From: Plasmodium coatneyi
Lineage: Eukaryota > Apicomplexa > Aconoidasida > Haemosporida > Plasmodiidae
DNA length: 64,000 nt
NCBI RefSeq assembly: GCF_001680005.1
Contig: NC_033558.1
Location: 1,022,501-1,086,500 of the forward strand
Reading direction: 5' to 3'
Below are positions 22,601-31,327 of the stretch, piece after piece. A model generated the notes under the pieces. It did not search any database. It had not been told where the DNA came from and saw only the letters and a list, made by a program, of their open reading frames with translations. Made by a program: the position numbers and the translations under genes. Within the stretch, counting starts at the first letter, position 1, and every line of letters begins with the position of its first letter.

Positions 22601-25600
22601 TCAACGGTAGGAAGTTTTTCTGGAGGAGGCCATGCAGGGATGACAAGACATGATTTAAAAAACGTGCAGAATGGAGACAATTTTAACAGCATTCAAAATT
22701 CGCCCCATTCGAGCATCGCGCAAGGGTTCCCTGCGTTCATGGGAAAACACACGACTACAGACGGGCAGCTTCCCAATAGACAAGAATACTCGACGGGGTC
22801 ATACGATTCAGTTAACTTCTACGACCAGAATGCGATCACATTAACGGGACCATACAACAATGCATGGAACAGCGAACATGGGAGAACAAGCAACTACAGT
22901 TACATGGCTAATAACTTCGAAGCGATGCAAAGAGGACACAACATGGCTATGTCATCATTTCGAATCGGACTGCCAGGTCAGGTAGATTATCTGAATCATG
23001 GCATCAGTGGAGAGGTTTCACCGAAGGGACAATTTACGAATGCGTATAAGAATGTGTCGTACCAGAACCCGTTGAACCGATCGAACCAATCGAACCGGGT
23101 GAATCCGTTGTTTTTTGGTGGCAAATACGGGAGGAACCTTCAGACAGTCACAGATGCAGGAATTTCGCATAAATGGGGGGGACATACCCAAATAGGGAAT
23201 TATATCAATGGTTCCAATTTTAATAATGGGCATATGAAGAACGAGGGGGGGAAGACCTACTCCCCCAGGATTAGAGGTCTACAGTCTGGGTTGCCACAGC
23301 ATATGAGAAGTGGCACTTACCAGTGCAGTATGAATGAGGGGAGGACACAAAATATGGGTCCCCACTTTAACGGTGTAAATAAAGTTGTGGATTCTACATG
23401 GAACAGTTCATGTGGGGGAGAGAATGGAGCAAATGTTCGTGATAATTCGAATGTGAACAGTTGCGTGAAGAATGCCCTGGAAGGTAAGGGAGTTAGAAGT
23501 AGTGCCATTTCTAGAGGTAGCTGTGTTGGCGGAATGGGGAGTGAGGGAATCGTTAATTCAGCTGGTGCTATCTTAGAAGGGGACAACCCAACACAGAACA
23601 AGCTAAAGGAGGATCTGAATCTGAACGTGCATATGCATAGTAGGGTAAGTGGTGAAAGGAGCGAACGTGAGACGTGGAACCTAACTAGGGCTTCCACAGC
23701 GACGCACATTTCGGAGCACCTGTGTGAACTGATAAATGTAAACAGAAGTTTAAATTATGAGAGAAGTCAGGGAAGGAGTCTTCCCATTGAAGGCGTCACG
23801 TCAGGCGAAGTGGTAGGGATGAGGAACACGGGTAAGGAGACCACACGGGGAAAGGCAAACATTTTAGGAGACAACGATGAGATGTTTGGAAGGCGCATAA
23901 ATTCACCTGAACAATGGATAAGAATTCAACCCATGGGAAAGGAAAAGACGACAATAAAAAACGCATGTGTTGAGAGTGGAGGAGCGGGAAAAATGACATA
24001 TGGCCATTCCGTGGAGGGAGTAACTTCTGCATATGTAGTAGACACCACCGTTGGGAAGGAAGAAGGGAAGACATCAGAGAGAAACGTTAGTGGAAAAAAT
24101 AAAGAAAAAAAAAACAATTCCTCTAAGAGAACGAACAGAAAGGGGGAAAAAAGTTGTAATGACTCAAACATGCAGGGAAACGGTATATCTTTACTGTCCG
24201 AAAGGGATATTGTTAGTAGGTCCTGTCAGTGGTATGTGGAGGAAGGCAGTGGGGAGATCAATCAGGGAGGAATCTCTAACGAAGGGGGAGTGGTTAAAGA
24301 GGTGTCCAAAGGGGGGAATCGCAAAAAAAGTGCGAAAAGGAAAAAAGAAAAAAACGAATTAAATGTTGCACACGTGAGTGGAAAGCAGAACAGAACCGGG
24401 TGCAACCAAATAGATGAGGCAAAGAATAAAAGGAGTGAGGAAGTCAGTTCTGCGCTAAGCAGTTCCAATAAATGGATGCACAGTATGAGCTTGATCCAAA
24501 GGAAGGCTAACCTAAGTGAGGAACCAAAGAAGGGAGCAATGTATGAGGAAAGAAACTGCACAAGTGGGAAACAGTTAGACCCGTGTAGCCAGTTGAATGA
24601 GCTCACCCAAAATGCGCTTTTCTGTGTTTCGCCCGGAGAATCCAGTGCTCCGAAGAATGGGGAAAATGTAAGCGAAAAAGTGTCAGACGTGTTAGCAAAA
24701 GAAGAAACAGCAGCGACGGTCGAAAAGGACGAAGAAGAAATGTGCACATACAGACTAAACGAGTTGGAAAAAAACAGTTGTAACGATCAGGATGAAGATG
24801 AGTACTACTACAACGAGATCATGAAAATGCCAAAAATTAAAGGAGTCCATTTTGACATAAGACAGAAAAGGTGGTGTGCCTATGGGCATAAAAAAAAAGA
24901 ATGCTTTTCTGTGTACCGTTATGGGTTCTTAATTGCGAGGGAGCTAGCTGTGAAAAGTCGATTGAAGGTGCAGAAAAGGAAGAACAACCAGAAGTTCAAA
25001 AAAAATAAAAATTACATGAACGGGGAAAATGTCTGCGGGAAAAATGGTGTGTCTGCAGTGAAGAAGGGAAAGACCGTGAGGGACAAAAAAACACACTGTA
25101 GTGACAAGTGGGAAATTTCACATGTTACATATGGTGGATCAGATAGAAATAACAACACGGTAAGCTTGAATGATTATGATGGTCCCCCTTCCCCGGTTGG
25201 CTCAGCGGAATGCACGTCTACCCCTCAGTTTAACGACCAGAAGGGAGATCCCATGGGAGGAACGCCAATAGGTAACACGAACTCGCACGAAAATGATACG
25301 CAGAACGAGGTCATGGATGAGAGGATTCAACATTGCAACGGGACTGAGATGAACCCAAATTTGCTTCCAATAGTTTTGGCGCACTCGCACGAGACGGAGT
25401 CGTTAAAGGGACCCACTATTAGCGGCAGCATGATTCGCCCCTACAACGGGCGTGGTGGAAGTGACACTTACACGGATAACCCTTACGGGGGGTACTACGC
25501 TAGCCCAGGTAGGTATGCAAACCGCAGTTATACCAGGAGGTACTACACGGGGGAGGTTTCTAGCAGAAGGGGAAACGGTACGAACAACATTGTCCCGCTT

Positions 25601-28600
25601 GGCAACATGGCGCACCATTCTGAGAAGGACAAAAATTTAAGTTACCCAGGAAACGTGAACCAGGTGCAGGAACCATTCGAATTATATGGCACCAATGAGC
25701 AAATTCGCCTGAATGGCCAGGTAAAAAGTGACAACTTCTATGGCGCATATAACGCAAATGGGGAAACGAATCAGATGGTGCACTCCAATGTAGAAAGGGG
25801 AACAAGTAATTTTGTAAGAATGGGGAATGTGGAAAGGTGTGTCTTGAGAGGACCCAATGAAGAGTGCCAGTCGTATAACGGAGATGTGAGTTGGTACAAT
25901 GTGGCAAGGACAAATGCGGGCATGCAGAGGATGGGTTCTATTCCGATGGGATGCGTTCCTGTTGGGCCCGCCCCAACTTTGGGAAATGGACCCATAAAAA
26001 GTAACGCCTCTAATGAAGAAGTGCGAAACAGGTTTCACGGGATTGATCTGATGAACGGTGGGAATTTTTCCAACATTAGAGAACAGGTTAGCGGAAATGA
26101 GGTCATGAGTACGCAAGGGGGGTTCCCCCTCGGGGTGGGTGGCGCTCTACCAATTGATGCAAACAAGACATGCATCCCACAGATTCAGCAGAGTAACCGC
26201 ACGAATAATGGAACGAATACAAATGGAATCACTGATGGGAGTAGCGAATTTGTGCAGAATAAAGAAGAAGTCTCAATTTTAGAGCCCGTGGTGGAGAGCA
26301 AGCCGGAAAGGATCAGACTTAAAAAGGATGTTGTGCCAAGTGGCTACTGGAGTTTTATTAACAATTGGGAGAAGGCTACAACAGTGGGGAGTGATCAAAG
26401 TGGGGGTACTGACCTAACGGCTAATGGGTTGACCTGTTTGAACAGTGCCCCATTAATTAACAGTGGGGCTACCCCTGTGGGGGGAGGTGAATTTTCAACA
26501 TCGTGTATTCCTGGTGGAGGAAGAAGTGGTATAGCGAATGGAGCAGCTAACCGTATTGATGGAAGGACGAACGTGGGGGGTCACTTCCTTGGGATTAGTC
26601 CTTCCCTTCAGCACAAAGCTCCTCAGAACATGCTCCCGCAGTTCCCCCACGCGAACAATACACAGGGGTCATTTCCACACACCTTGGGAACACATCCAGG
26701 GGGAAGTTTTCCGAGTGCATGTGACACCACCTCCAGGATGAACGCAAAACATTGGGCAATCCAAAAAAACAGGGAAGGGCAAAACGATGTAGGGAGAGTA
26801 ATAAACATGAGTGAGACGAATTTTCTACAGAATGATATGAAGAGAGCGGTAGTAAAAAATTATAGTTCAGTGAGAAGTGTCGAACCATTTGGGGCACATA
26901 ATTTAATGAGGAGCACCACCTGGGGAAGCAGGAATGTACAAGGCGATTGTGCGAAGGGGAAGACAAACTGTAGGGTCGGGAAAGAACCGCATCTACAATA
27001 TGACAGAAATGTGGCACACATAAGAAGTGGCTACTCTGAATATGATATGAATGCCTGCGTCAATGTGAATGGCGTCTCAGAGAAAAATGAAAAGTGCACC
27101 ACACTTGCGCGCAGAAACAATGGGAGAGACGCATTTACAAGCAGGTTGGATGATCAGGGAAAAAACAAAACGGACAAACATTTGGATGAAAATGAGAAAA
27201 AATTTTTACATCAGATTTTTCAGGACAACAGAAATATAGGCCATATCGAGGTGGACATAAAAAATAAACCAATAGAGAGCGGCCTTGAGAAAAACAAACG
27301 TTTGAACTTCGAGGAGGTTAACATGTTTCACGAGGAAGTTAGAGAACCAGTCGTCAGTGGGAACACTGCGGGATTGACTGAAAATGAGCATAGAAATGAA
27401 AGGGATTCTGCCGAAAAATGGGTTCAGGTAAACGGGAAGGAAGTCTCTCACGACAGGGCAGATGTGGGAAAGACAGACAGAGAGGCAACAAACAAAGGTG
27501 TAAAAATTATGAAGAAAGAAAAAAAAAAAAAAAAAGAACACATAGAATTTCAATCGGTTAACCATATTTTTCATCCGCTAGATGTAGCACATGCGAAGTG
27601 TGAGGAGGAACAGACCCGCAGTGATAAGAATAAAAGGAGCAAAAGTGGCTTCACCCATATTAGAGGTTCTGATGAGACATGCGCGATAGAGGAGGGGGGT
27701 GCACAAACTTGCCTCTTACCAGTTTGCTCTTTGGAAGGAAAGGAAGGAGCAGAGAATGAGTTATGTGGTACAGAGGGTACTGCTTCTAATGGATCCCCAA
27801 TAGGAGTCCATATGTTCAAGTGCCACACTAGCAGGAGCGACGCCGAGGAGAGGAGAAGTAATTTCCCCCTTTCACAAAATAAAAGGAGTGAGTTAATTTG
27901 CCAAGATTATGATCCGTATGGTGGGATGGAGATAACTACCCAGGAGGGAAGTCATGGAAATATCAAATCACGTGAAGAACAGAGATGGGATAAACTCGTA
28001 TTCTTAAAAGGCACTAATAGGGGTGGTACAGAAAACATCCTTTGTGATGACCATGGGGAATTAGCATGTGTTGATTGTTCCTCCACGTTTAGCAAGACGG
28101 ATGGGGAGTCCCCCCAAAGTGGCATAAAAGGCGAACAATTGAAGGAGCATCAACTGAACCCACTGGAAGAATCCAAAACGGTGCGTCCATTTGAAAATCC
28201 ATATGGAAGTAAGAAAAGTGGACACTACAGAGAAGAAGCTGCAAAAGGAGTAGTTTTAAAAAAGGTAACTATTTCAAGTGCAGCACCGAATTGCCATTTA
28301 GGTAGGGGCACTGTGGAAAAGGTCAACACCGAAGATGTGCGCCGTTTTGAGGCAGACAGGATGATGGCGGCAGCAGAGGTTTTTCTGAATAGGGATTACT
28401 TCGACGTGTGTGGAGATATACCGTTGGCAGGTGACACGATGATCAACGGAGTGGTAAGTGAAGTTCCAGACGGAGGACACAACGAATGGCGCAGCAAGCA
28501 CTACCCCAAGCAGGATTGCAAAAAAGGGACCATTCTTAAGAATGTGCATATATTGAAGGAGTACGGAGAGAGGTTTTCCCAGCGAGGGTCAGAGGAAGTG

Positions 28601-29323
28601 CCATATGTAAACGCGTTGGATGGAAATAAAAGCGGAGTGGACAGTCTGCTAGACAGGTACTGTTTATCCATTTTTGGGAGTATTAAGATTAGCGAACTTA
28701 TGCCTATACATTGTGGGGGCACGGAGATAGAGGAGGTCCTTTTCGTGGAGCCCTACCGGGAGTACGCCTGTTTGAGTTTACACGTAAGTGCATGCAGATG
28801 GGGGGGTAATAACTTACACCCATGTGTATATATGTATGTATATACGTGTATGTGTGCCCGAACGCGATGTCGTTATAGCATGTCCACCCGCTGTTTTGTC
28901 CCTTTCTTTTGCACCCCCCTGCAGGACCTGAACATGAACCGAGCAAAGGATGTCAACCAGACCATACATTTTAAGAAGCTCATTTTGAAGTACCTCATTA
29001 TGGACTTATTTCGCAACATAAGTGTACCAGAATTTTCAAAAATGACAAATAATAGAACCCATTTTTTTGTGAACCCACAGAAATGTGCATCTAGTTACCC
29101 CCTCACAAATGAGGTAGATAAAAATAGGGACCTCCTAAAAAGGGTTGAGAGGTACCATTTAAAATTTGTTGCTAATATTTATGACATGAAGTTTGTTCAG
29201 CTGTACTGGGATGTGTTCGTGACTTGCTTGGTGAAGAACGTCACGGCGAGTGTGCTGCCCTTCGAGGAGCACTGCATGGTTATGCGCTCCCTGTTGTTGC
29301 TTTACCTGGAAAGTTGCGCGTAG
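19682..29323 (+). CDS. AP2-SP2: ApiAP2 transcription factor with two AP2 domains and C-terminal ACDC domain (AP2-SP2)
   Basis: Very large gene: exon 1 is 19682-28783 (3034 codons) and exon 2 is 28925-29323 (132 codons plus stop), total 3166 residues. The 141-base intron has donor CAC|GTAAGT and acceptor CCCCTGCAG; it is in frame without a stop, so an unspliced reading also stays open. AP2 domain 1 lies near residues 779-826 (GLTF, RWIAYW, KYGFYKARQLA). AP2 domain 2 lies near 1721-1760 (GVHFDIRQKRWCAYG, RYGFLIARELA). The rest is Asn/Gly/Ser-rich low complexity. The C-terminal 125 residues, wholly in exon 2, have the helical pattern of the ACDC domain (FKKLILKYLIMDLF, then YWDVFVTCLVKNV). ApiAP2 proteins bind DNA and control stage-specific transcription. 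Synteny with P36/P52 and SET8 identifies AP2-SP2 (PF3D7_0404100 type), implicated in sporozoite development by knockout work in rodent parasites. Confidence 0.93.
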   Translation: MDKQKYQQDVRCDEVRTMNEETHKMNPSNVDKDYVAGCVKINFTSNLEVKDKEREVNPWGEKRGTHCKLNEETRSAYNGEVSDMKNQFDNSMSLTQGNLPGSGEEILLSSERDLQDEEREKEEDISEMNQMSRTHVTCTGEHINAPIPERQRSCDRKCIDLPPMEKVQEEKNPHHGGTSRGNINMNNSGDERRGDLDGAHISVKREQYGNKVSTILGTWSNREVSGNDQVFCTRGVPKEGAHLREAIRVPGIGADDTADEEAEKECTMVQGGGNSPHGKEEQEEQTKTNPIIQQGLNEVRRNNCMNRSGSYVDNGEEHNIYEESYVGSSNLRKNLLSEGHLDGEERREDAFPGDDSDWVSILNMGGTPPKVEGSSLNSCPFIKDIFHLRKNPHVGEKTRKVSSEEKKEKWTAKAPNGGSPKLPEQVRQIDNQLGIANGEIENFGEDKLKGYPSGEGQKTNVGEADLTEGPNGGVSHEGGSPFPCDVSIGIISSAKMEAPAEGGENEAISYNGVENKRVAHMEDGNEERFSCEERAVVSLDRAPPSAPPLRESIQERIEMGSVIRIDALVEGTATEEEGKIKDSSPEMCKVSLDVSNELDNNSRGNPVSPCRASENRFTSQDVLTQDVLSKSKYSTENQSISLIPRTFVSLGYTPDAHGITFTASRTRFGERKGIHMVDAKWSEGDKYILDNYQRSENIPMGTYGSGPKEIVPHRNDDYSSFEKEMNSVLLDLHKEGVNMNQDNFTHFTDCSKKKKRTGIPLNERKYYRVLAKQMMKIQGLTFDHNQIRWIAYWKNENNKQIQKHFPVCKYGFYKARQLALEFRNSKFASSSQTVGSEAVPIQGVSISEVDKPGMNPPQSSRKNSHKKDVETPKFLDPTQKGSQTTETRTKNKRKDAKVGIHNNPRKRSRISSRRVYLSEQIGGTVINPCHAEGTMKQENEPKNVEAKSNLTFVNKRINTCGGSAYGENSPIGRSTVGSFSGGGHAGMTRHDLKNVQNGDNFNSIQNSPHSSIAQGFPAFMGKHTTTDGQLPNRQEYSTGSYDSVNFYDQNAITLTGPYNNAWNSEHGRTSNYSYMANNFEAMQRGHNMAMSSFRIGLPGQVDYLNHGISGEVSPKGQFTNAYKNVSYQNPLNRSNQSNRVNPLFFGGKYGRNLQTVTDAGISHKWGGHTQIGNYINGSNFNNGHMKNEGGKTYSPRIRGLQSGLPQHMRSGTYQCSMNEGRTQNMGPHFNGVNKVVDSTWNSSCGGENGANVRDNSNVNSCVKNALEGKGVRSSAISRGSCVGGMGSEGIVNSAGAILEGDNPTQNKLKEDLNLNVHMHSRVSGERSERETWNLTRASTATHISEHLCELINVNRSLNYERSQGRSLPIEGVTSGEVVGMRNTGKETTRGKANILGDNDEMFGRRINSPEQWIRIQPMGKEKTTIKNACVESGGAGKMTYGHSVEGVTSAYVVDTTVGKEEGKTSERNVSGKNKEKKNNSSKRTNRKGEKSCNDSNMQGNGISLLSERDIVSRSCQWYVEEGSGEINQGGISNEGGVVKEVSKGGNRKKSAKRKKEKNELNVAHVSGKQNRTGCNQIDEAKNKRSEEVSSALSSSNKWMHSMSLIQRKANLSEEPKKGAMYEERNCTSGKQLDPCSQLNELTQNALFCVSPGESSAPKNGENVSEKVSDVLAKEETAATVEKDEEEMCTYRLNELEKNSCNDQDEDEYYYNEIMKMPKIKGVHFDIRQKRWCAYGHKKKECFSVYRYGFLIARELAVKSRLKVQKRKNNQKFKKNKNYMNGENVCGKNGVSAVKKGKTVRDKKTHCSDKWEISHVTYGGSDRNNNTVSLNDYDGPPSPVGSAECTSTPQFNDQKGDPMGGTPIGNTNSHENDTQNEVMDERIQHCNGTEMNPNLLPIVLAHSHETESLKGPTISGSMIRPYNGRGGSDTYTDNPYGGYYASPGRYANRSYTRRYYTGEVSSRRGNGTNNIVPLGNMAHHSEKDKNLSYPGNVNQVQEPFELYGTNEQIRLNGQVKSDNFYGAYNANGETNQMVHSNVERGTSNFVRMGNVERCVLRGPNEECQSYNGDVSWYNVARTNAGMQRMGSIPMGCVPVGPAPTLGNGPIKSNASNEEVRNRFHGIDLMNGGNFSNIREQVSGNEVMSTQGGFPLGVGGALPIDANKTCIPQIQQSNRTNNGTNTNGITDGSSEFVQNKEEVSILEPVVESKPERIRLKKDVVPSGYWSFINNWEKATTVGSDQSGGTDLTANGLTCLNSAPLINSGATPVGGGEFSTSCIPGGGRSGIANGAANRIDGRTNVGGHFLGISPSLQHKAPQNMLPQFPHANNTQGSFPHTLGTHPGGSFPSACDTTSRMNAKHWAIQKNREGQNDVGRVINMSETNFLQNDMKRAVVKNYSSVRSVEPFGAHNLMRSTTWGSRNVQGDCAKGKTNCRVGKEPHLQYDRNVAHIRSGYSEYDMNACVNVNGVSEKNEKCTTLARRNNGRDAFTSRLDDQGKNKTDKHLDENEKKFLHQIFQDNRNIGHIEVDIKNKPIESGLEKNKRLNFEEVNMFHEEVREPVVSGNTAGLTENEHRNERDSAEKWVQVNGKEVSHDRADVGKTDREATNKGVKIMKKEKKKKKEHIEFQSVNHIFHPLDVAHAKCEEEQTRSDKNKRSKSGFTHIRGSDETCAIEEGGAQTCLLPVCSLEGKEGAENELCGTEGTASNGSPIGVHMFKCHTSRSDAEERRSNFPLSQNKRSELICQDYDPYGGMEITTQEGSHGNIKSREEQRWDKLVFLKGTNRGGTENILCDDHGELACVDCSSTFSKTDGESPQSGIKGEQLKEHQLNPLEESKTVRPFENPYGSKKSGHYREEAAKGVVLKKVTISSAAPNCHLGRGTVEKVNTEDVRRFEADRMMAAAEVFLNRDYFDVCGDIPLAGDTMINGVVSEVPDGGHNEWRSKHYPKQDCKKGTILKNVHILKEYGERFSQRGSEEVPYVNALDGNKSGVDSLLDRYCLSIFGSIKISELMPIHCGGTEIEEVLFVEPYREYACLSLHVSACRWGGNNLHPCVYMYVYTCMCARTRCRYSMSTRCFVPFFCTPLQDLNMNRAKDVNQTIHFKKLILKYLIMDLFRNISVPEFSKMTNNRTHFFVNPQKCASSYPLTNEVDKNRDLLKRVERYHLKFVANIYDMKFVQLYWDVFVTCLVKNVTASVLPFEEHCMVMRSLLLLYLESCA
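28784..28924 (+). other. Stop-free, in-frame intron of the ApiAP2 gene
   Basis: 141 bases (47 codons), donor GTAAGT, acceptor CCCCTGCAG, with no stop codon in the coding frame. The encoded residues (Cys/Tyr/Arg-rich, from GTATATATG-type repeats) look unlike protein and interrupt the conserved C-terminal region, which is why I treat it as an intron. Confidence 0.85.
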
Positions 29324-30220
29324 CGGTCGTCATTTTGGGGAGTACGCCACTTGGGGGGAACATTATTTCGTTCCACTTTTGTTAGTATATCCCCAGGTTA
29401 TGTTACTATTTTTTTTTTCTATTTATCCCCCTGTTTGGCCTTCTCTGGTGGACGCCGAAGTATGTATGCTGAGGCATAAAGACAAGCATAGAAATATGCA
29501 TGCATACTCTACATACGTGCGCACCAGGGGGGGCACTCCTTCCATTCGTTTTTTTGTCGAGTTTGTTTCTGAGGGGTTCCCTTGGAAGTTACCAAGTGAT
29601 TGGTGAGCGGATGGACCGACCGATTGGCCCCAGTTTGTCCGCCTGTCCTTCGCCTATTTTCCAAAATGGAACATACACAAATAAGCAGCATGCATATTCT
29701 CGCATATTATCGCCGCAATTTCGACAACGCACCTGTCTGGCTCCTTCCGTGTACCGCGGTGTAAAAGTTTTCCCTTTCACTTATGCATCATTTGGAAATA
29801 AAAATTAGACGATTTTATTTCTGCCGCTGGTGTGTTTTCCCGGGTTAGATGAAAGGAAAATTACGTGGCGTTTTTTGCGGAGTACCCAATTGTTAGGATC
29901 CCAACGTGGACAATTGTAAAAAGCGGGAAATTTTGTTTTTATTTGTTTTTTTTACGGAGGGGAATTTTGTTGTTGTTATTTCACCAAACGGGGTATTTTT
30001 TTTATCCACATTTTTTTTTTTGTATCTTTTAAGGGCGTATAATTGGCGTAAAAAAAAGAAAATTTCCCAATTTTTTTCGCTCGGACGTTGAACAGCGCAT
30101 TGCGTAATTCCCGTAGCGCGGGCCAACCAGGGGGACGGATGAAGTCACGCAAGCGAAGCGGCAAGGATGCGCAAAACAACGTTTCCAACGAGACAGTGAC
30201 GAACGACACGCCCACACAGA
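29324..30220. other. Intergenic region between ApiAP2 gene and the 95-aa gene
   Basis: About 0.9 kb. It contains the ApiAP2 3' flank, TGCATGCA-type sites near 29495 and 29689, poly-dT near 29998-30003 and 30011-30020, and a short upstream ORF (30139-30228) that overlaps the start of the next gene. No other gene is supported. Confidence 0.55.
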
Positions 30221-30736
30221 ATGGATAAAAAACAGGAAAAGAAAAAAAAGCGGAAAAAGGAAAAGGAGAAGGAGAAGGAAAATGGACCCAGTTACTTTTC
30301 GGACGCTGTCACGGTAAGGACACATTGGAAAATGTAATCATAGAATTAAATGGACTTGAAGTTGAAGGTTTGCTTCGCCGATGGGTGGGGGAAAGGTCAC
30401 TCCGTGCAGGCAGCCTCCTTTGGGAAGCATCATCTTGGTTGTGCTCTTCCCGGTTTATTTATCTTTTCTCCAACTTTCTTTTTTTTGCATTAATTGGTTA
30501 GTTCACATTTTTGATTGCTTTTCCCTTCACCCGCTTTACAGTTCTGCGGCACGGTGGTGCGGGACTCCATGGTGACTGCAGCAGAGGCGATACAGAACAA
30601 CTATTACCCGATTAAGGAGTCCATTCTGAATATCTACGACAGTTACTTTTGCGATAATTCTCAGCACAACAATAGGAGGGTGAATGGCGGGGTCCCTTTC
30701 TTCACCGTCAATCAGGACAGTTCGAAGAGGAAGTAG
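30221..30736 (+). CDS. Small conserved protein, 95 aa, two exons
   Basis: Exon 1 is 30221-30313 (31 codons) and exon 2 is 30542-30736 (64 codons plus stop). The phase-0 intron has donor ACG|GTAAGG and acceptor CTTTACAG. Exon 1 begins with a strongly basic run (residues 3-20, Lys/Arg/Glu), then NGPSYFSDAVT. Exon 2 continues FCGTVVRDSMVTAAEAIQNN, an amphipathic, well-mixed stretch, and ends with a polar tail. The basic start could be a nuclear signal or low complexity. There is no signal peptide and no domain that I recognise. It lies between the ApiAP2 and SET8 genes, the slot of PF3D7_0404000 in P. falciparum, and is convergent with SET8. Clean splice sites and codon-level continuity across the intron support it. 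Confidence 0.72.
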
Positions 30737-31327
30737 AGTTTTTTTTTTTTTTTCCAATTGATACATGCATGGGGTATTAACACACATTTGGTCGAGGAGA
30801 CCTTTTCGGCGAAATGTGTAATTTGAGGTGTGGCAACCCCCACGAGTAGGGGGTCCGAACAAACCAACGTGTTAATTTGTTAATTTGAAAAAAAGGGAAA
30901 ATATATTGTGGGTACACATGATGTGCTAAAAAACGAATGATGGAGGGGCGCTGTATGTACACCCTGTGTAGAAGACCCCCCACACACATATATAAAACAG
31001 AAAACAAGTCAGATTTGCATTTTAAAAGCGAAGGATATTTGTTTAAATGGCGCCGCTCAAAGGGTTCGAAGGGGTGGCGGGTAAAAGGTGGCCCTAAATT
31101 AAGCCCGTTCTGCCTGCCCCCTTGAAACTGAAAAAAAAAATGGGAACCCTAACACGGCGAATATGCACGTGCAGATGACAAAAAAAAATAGATAAGTATG
31201 ATGGCTTTCCACGTGGGTGGGGGTAGGGGTGATTACGTCAGGTTGTCGATACGATGTTGATTAATGTTTGGGTAACAGCACCATGTCACTGCTTGGGCGC
31301 TGCTTAGTAGGTTGGTTTTCCCCCCAA
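30737..31327. other. Convergent intergenic region (3' ends of the 95-aa gene and SET8)
   Basis: About 0.6 kb between two genes that face each other. It should hold both 3' UTRs. Poly-dT at 30740-30753 directly follows the stop of the small gene. No gene or strong structure is seen. Confidence 0.55.
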
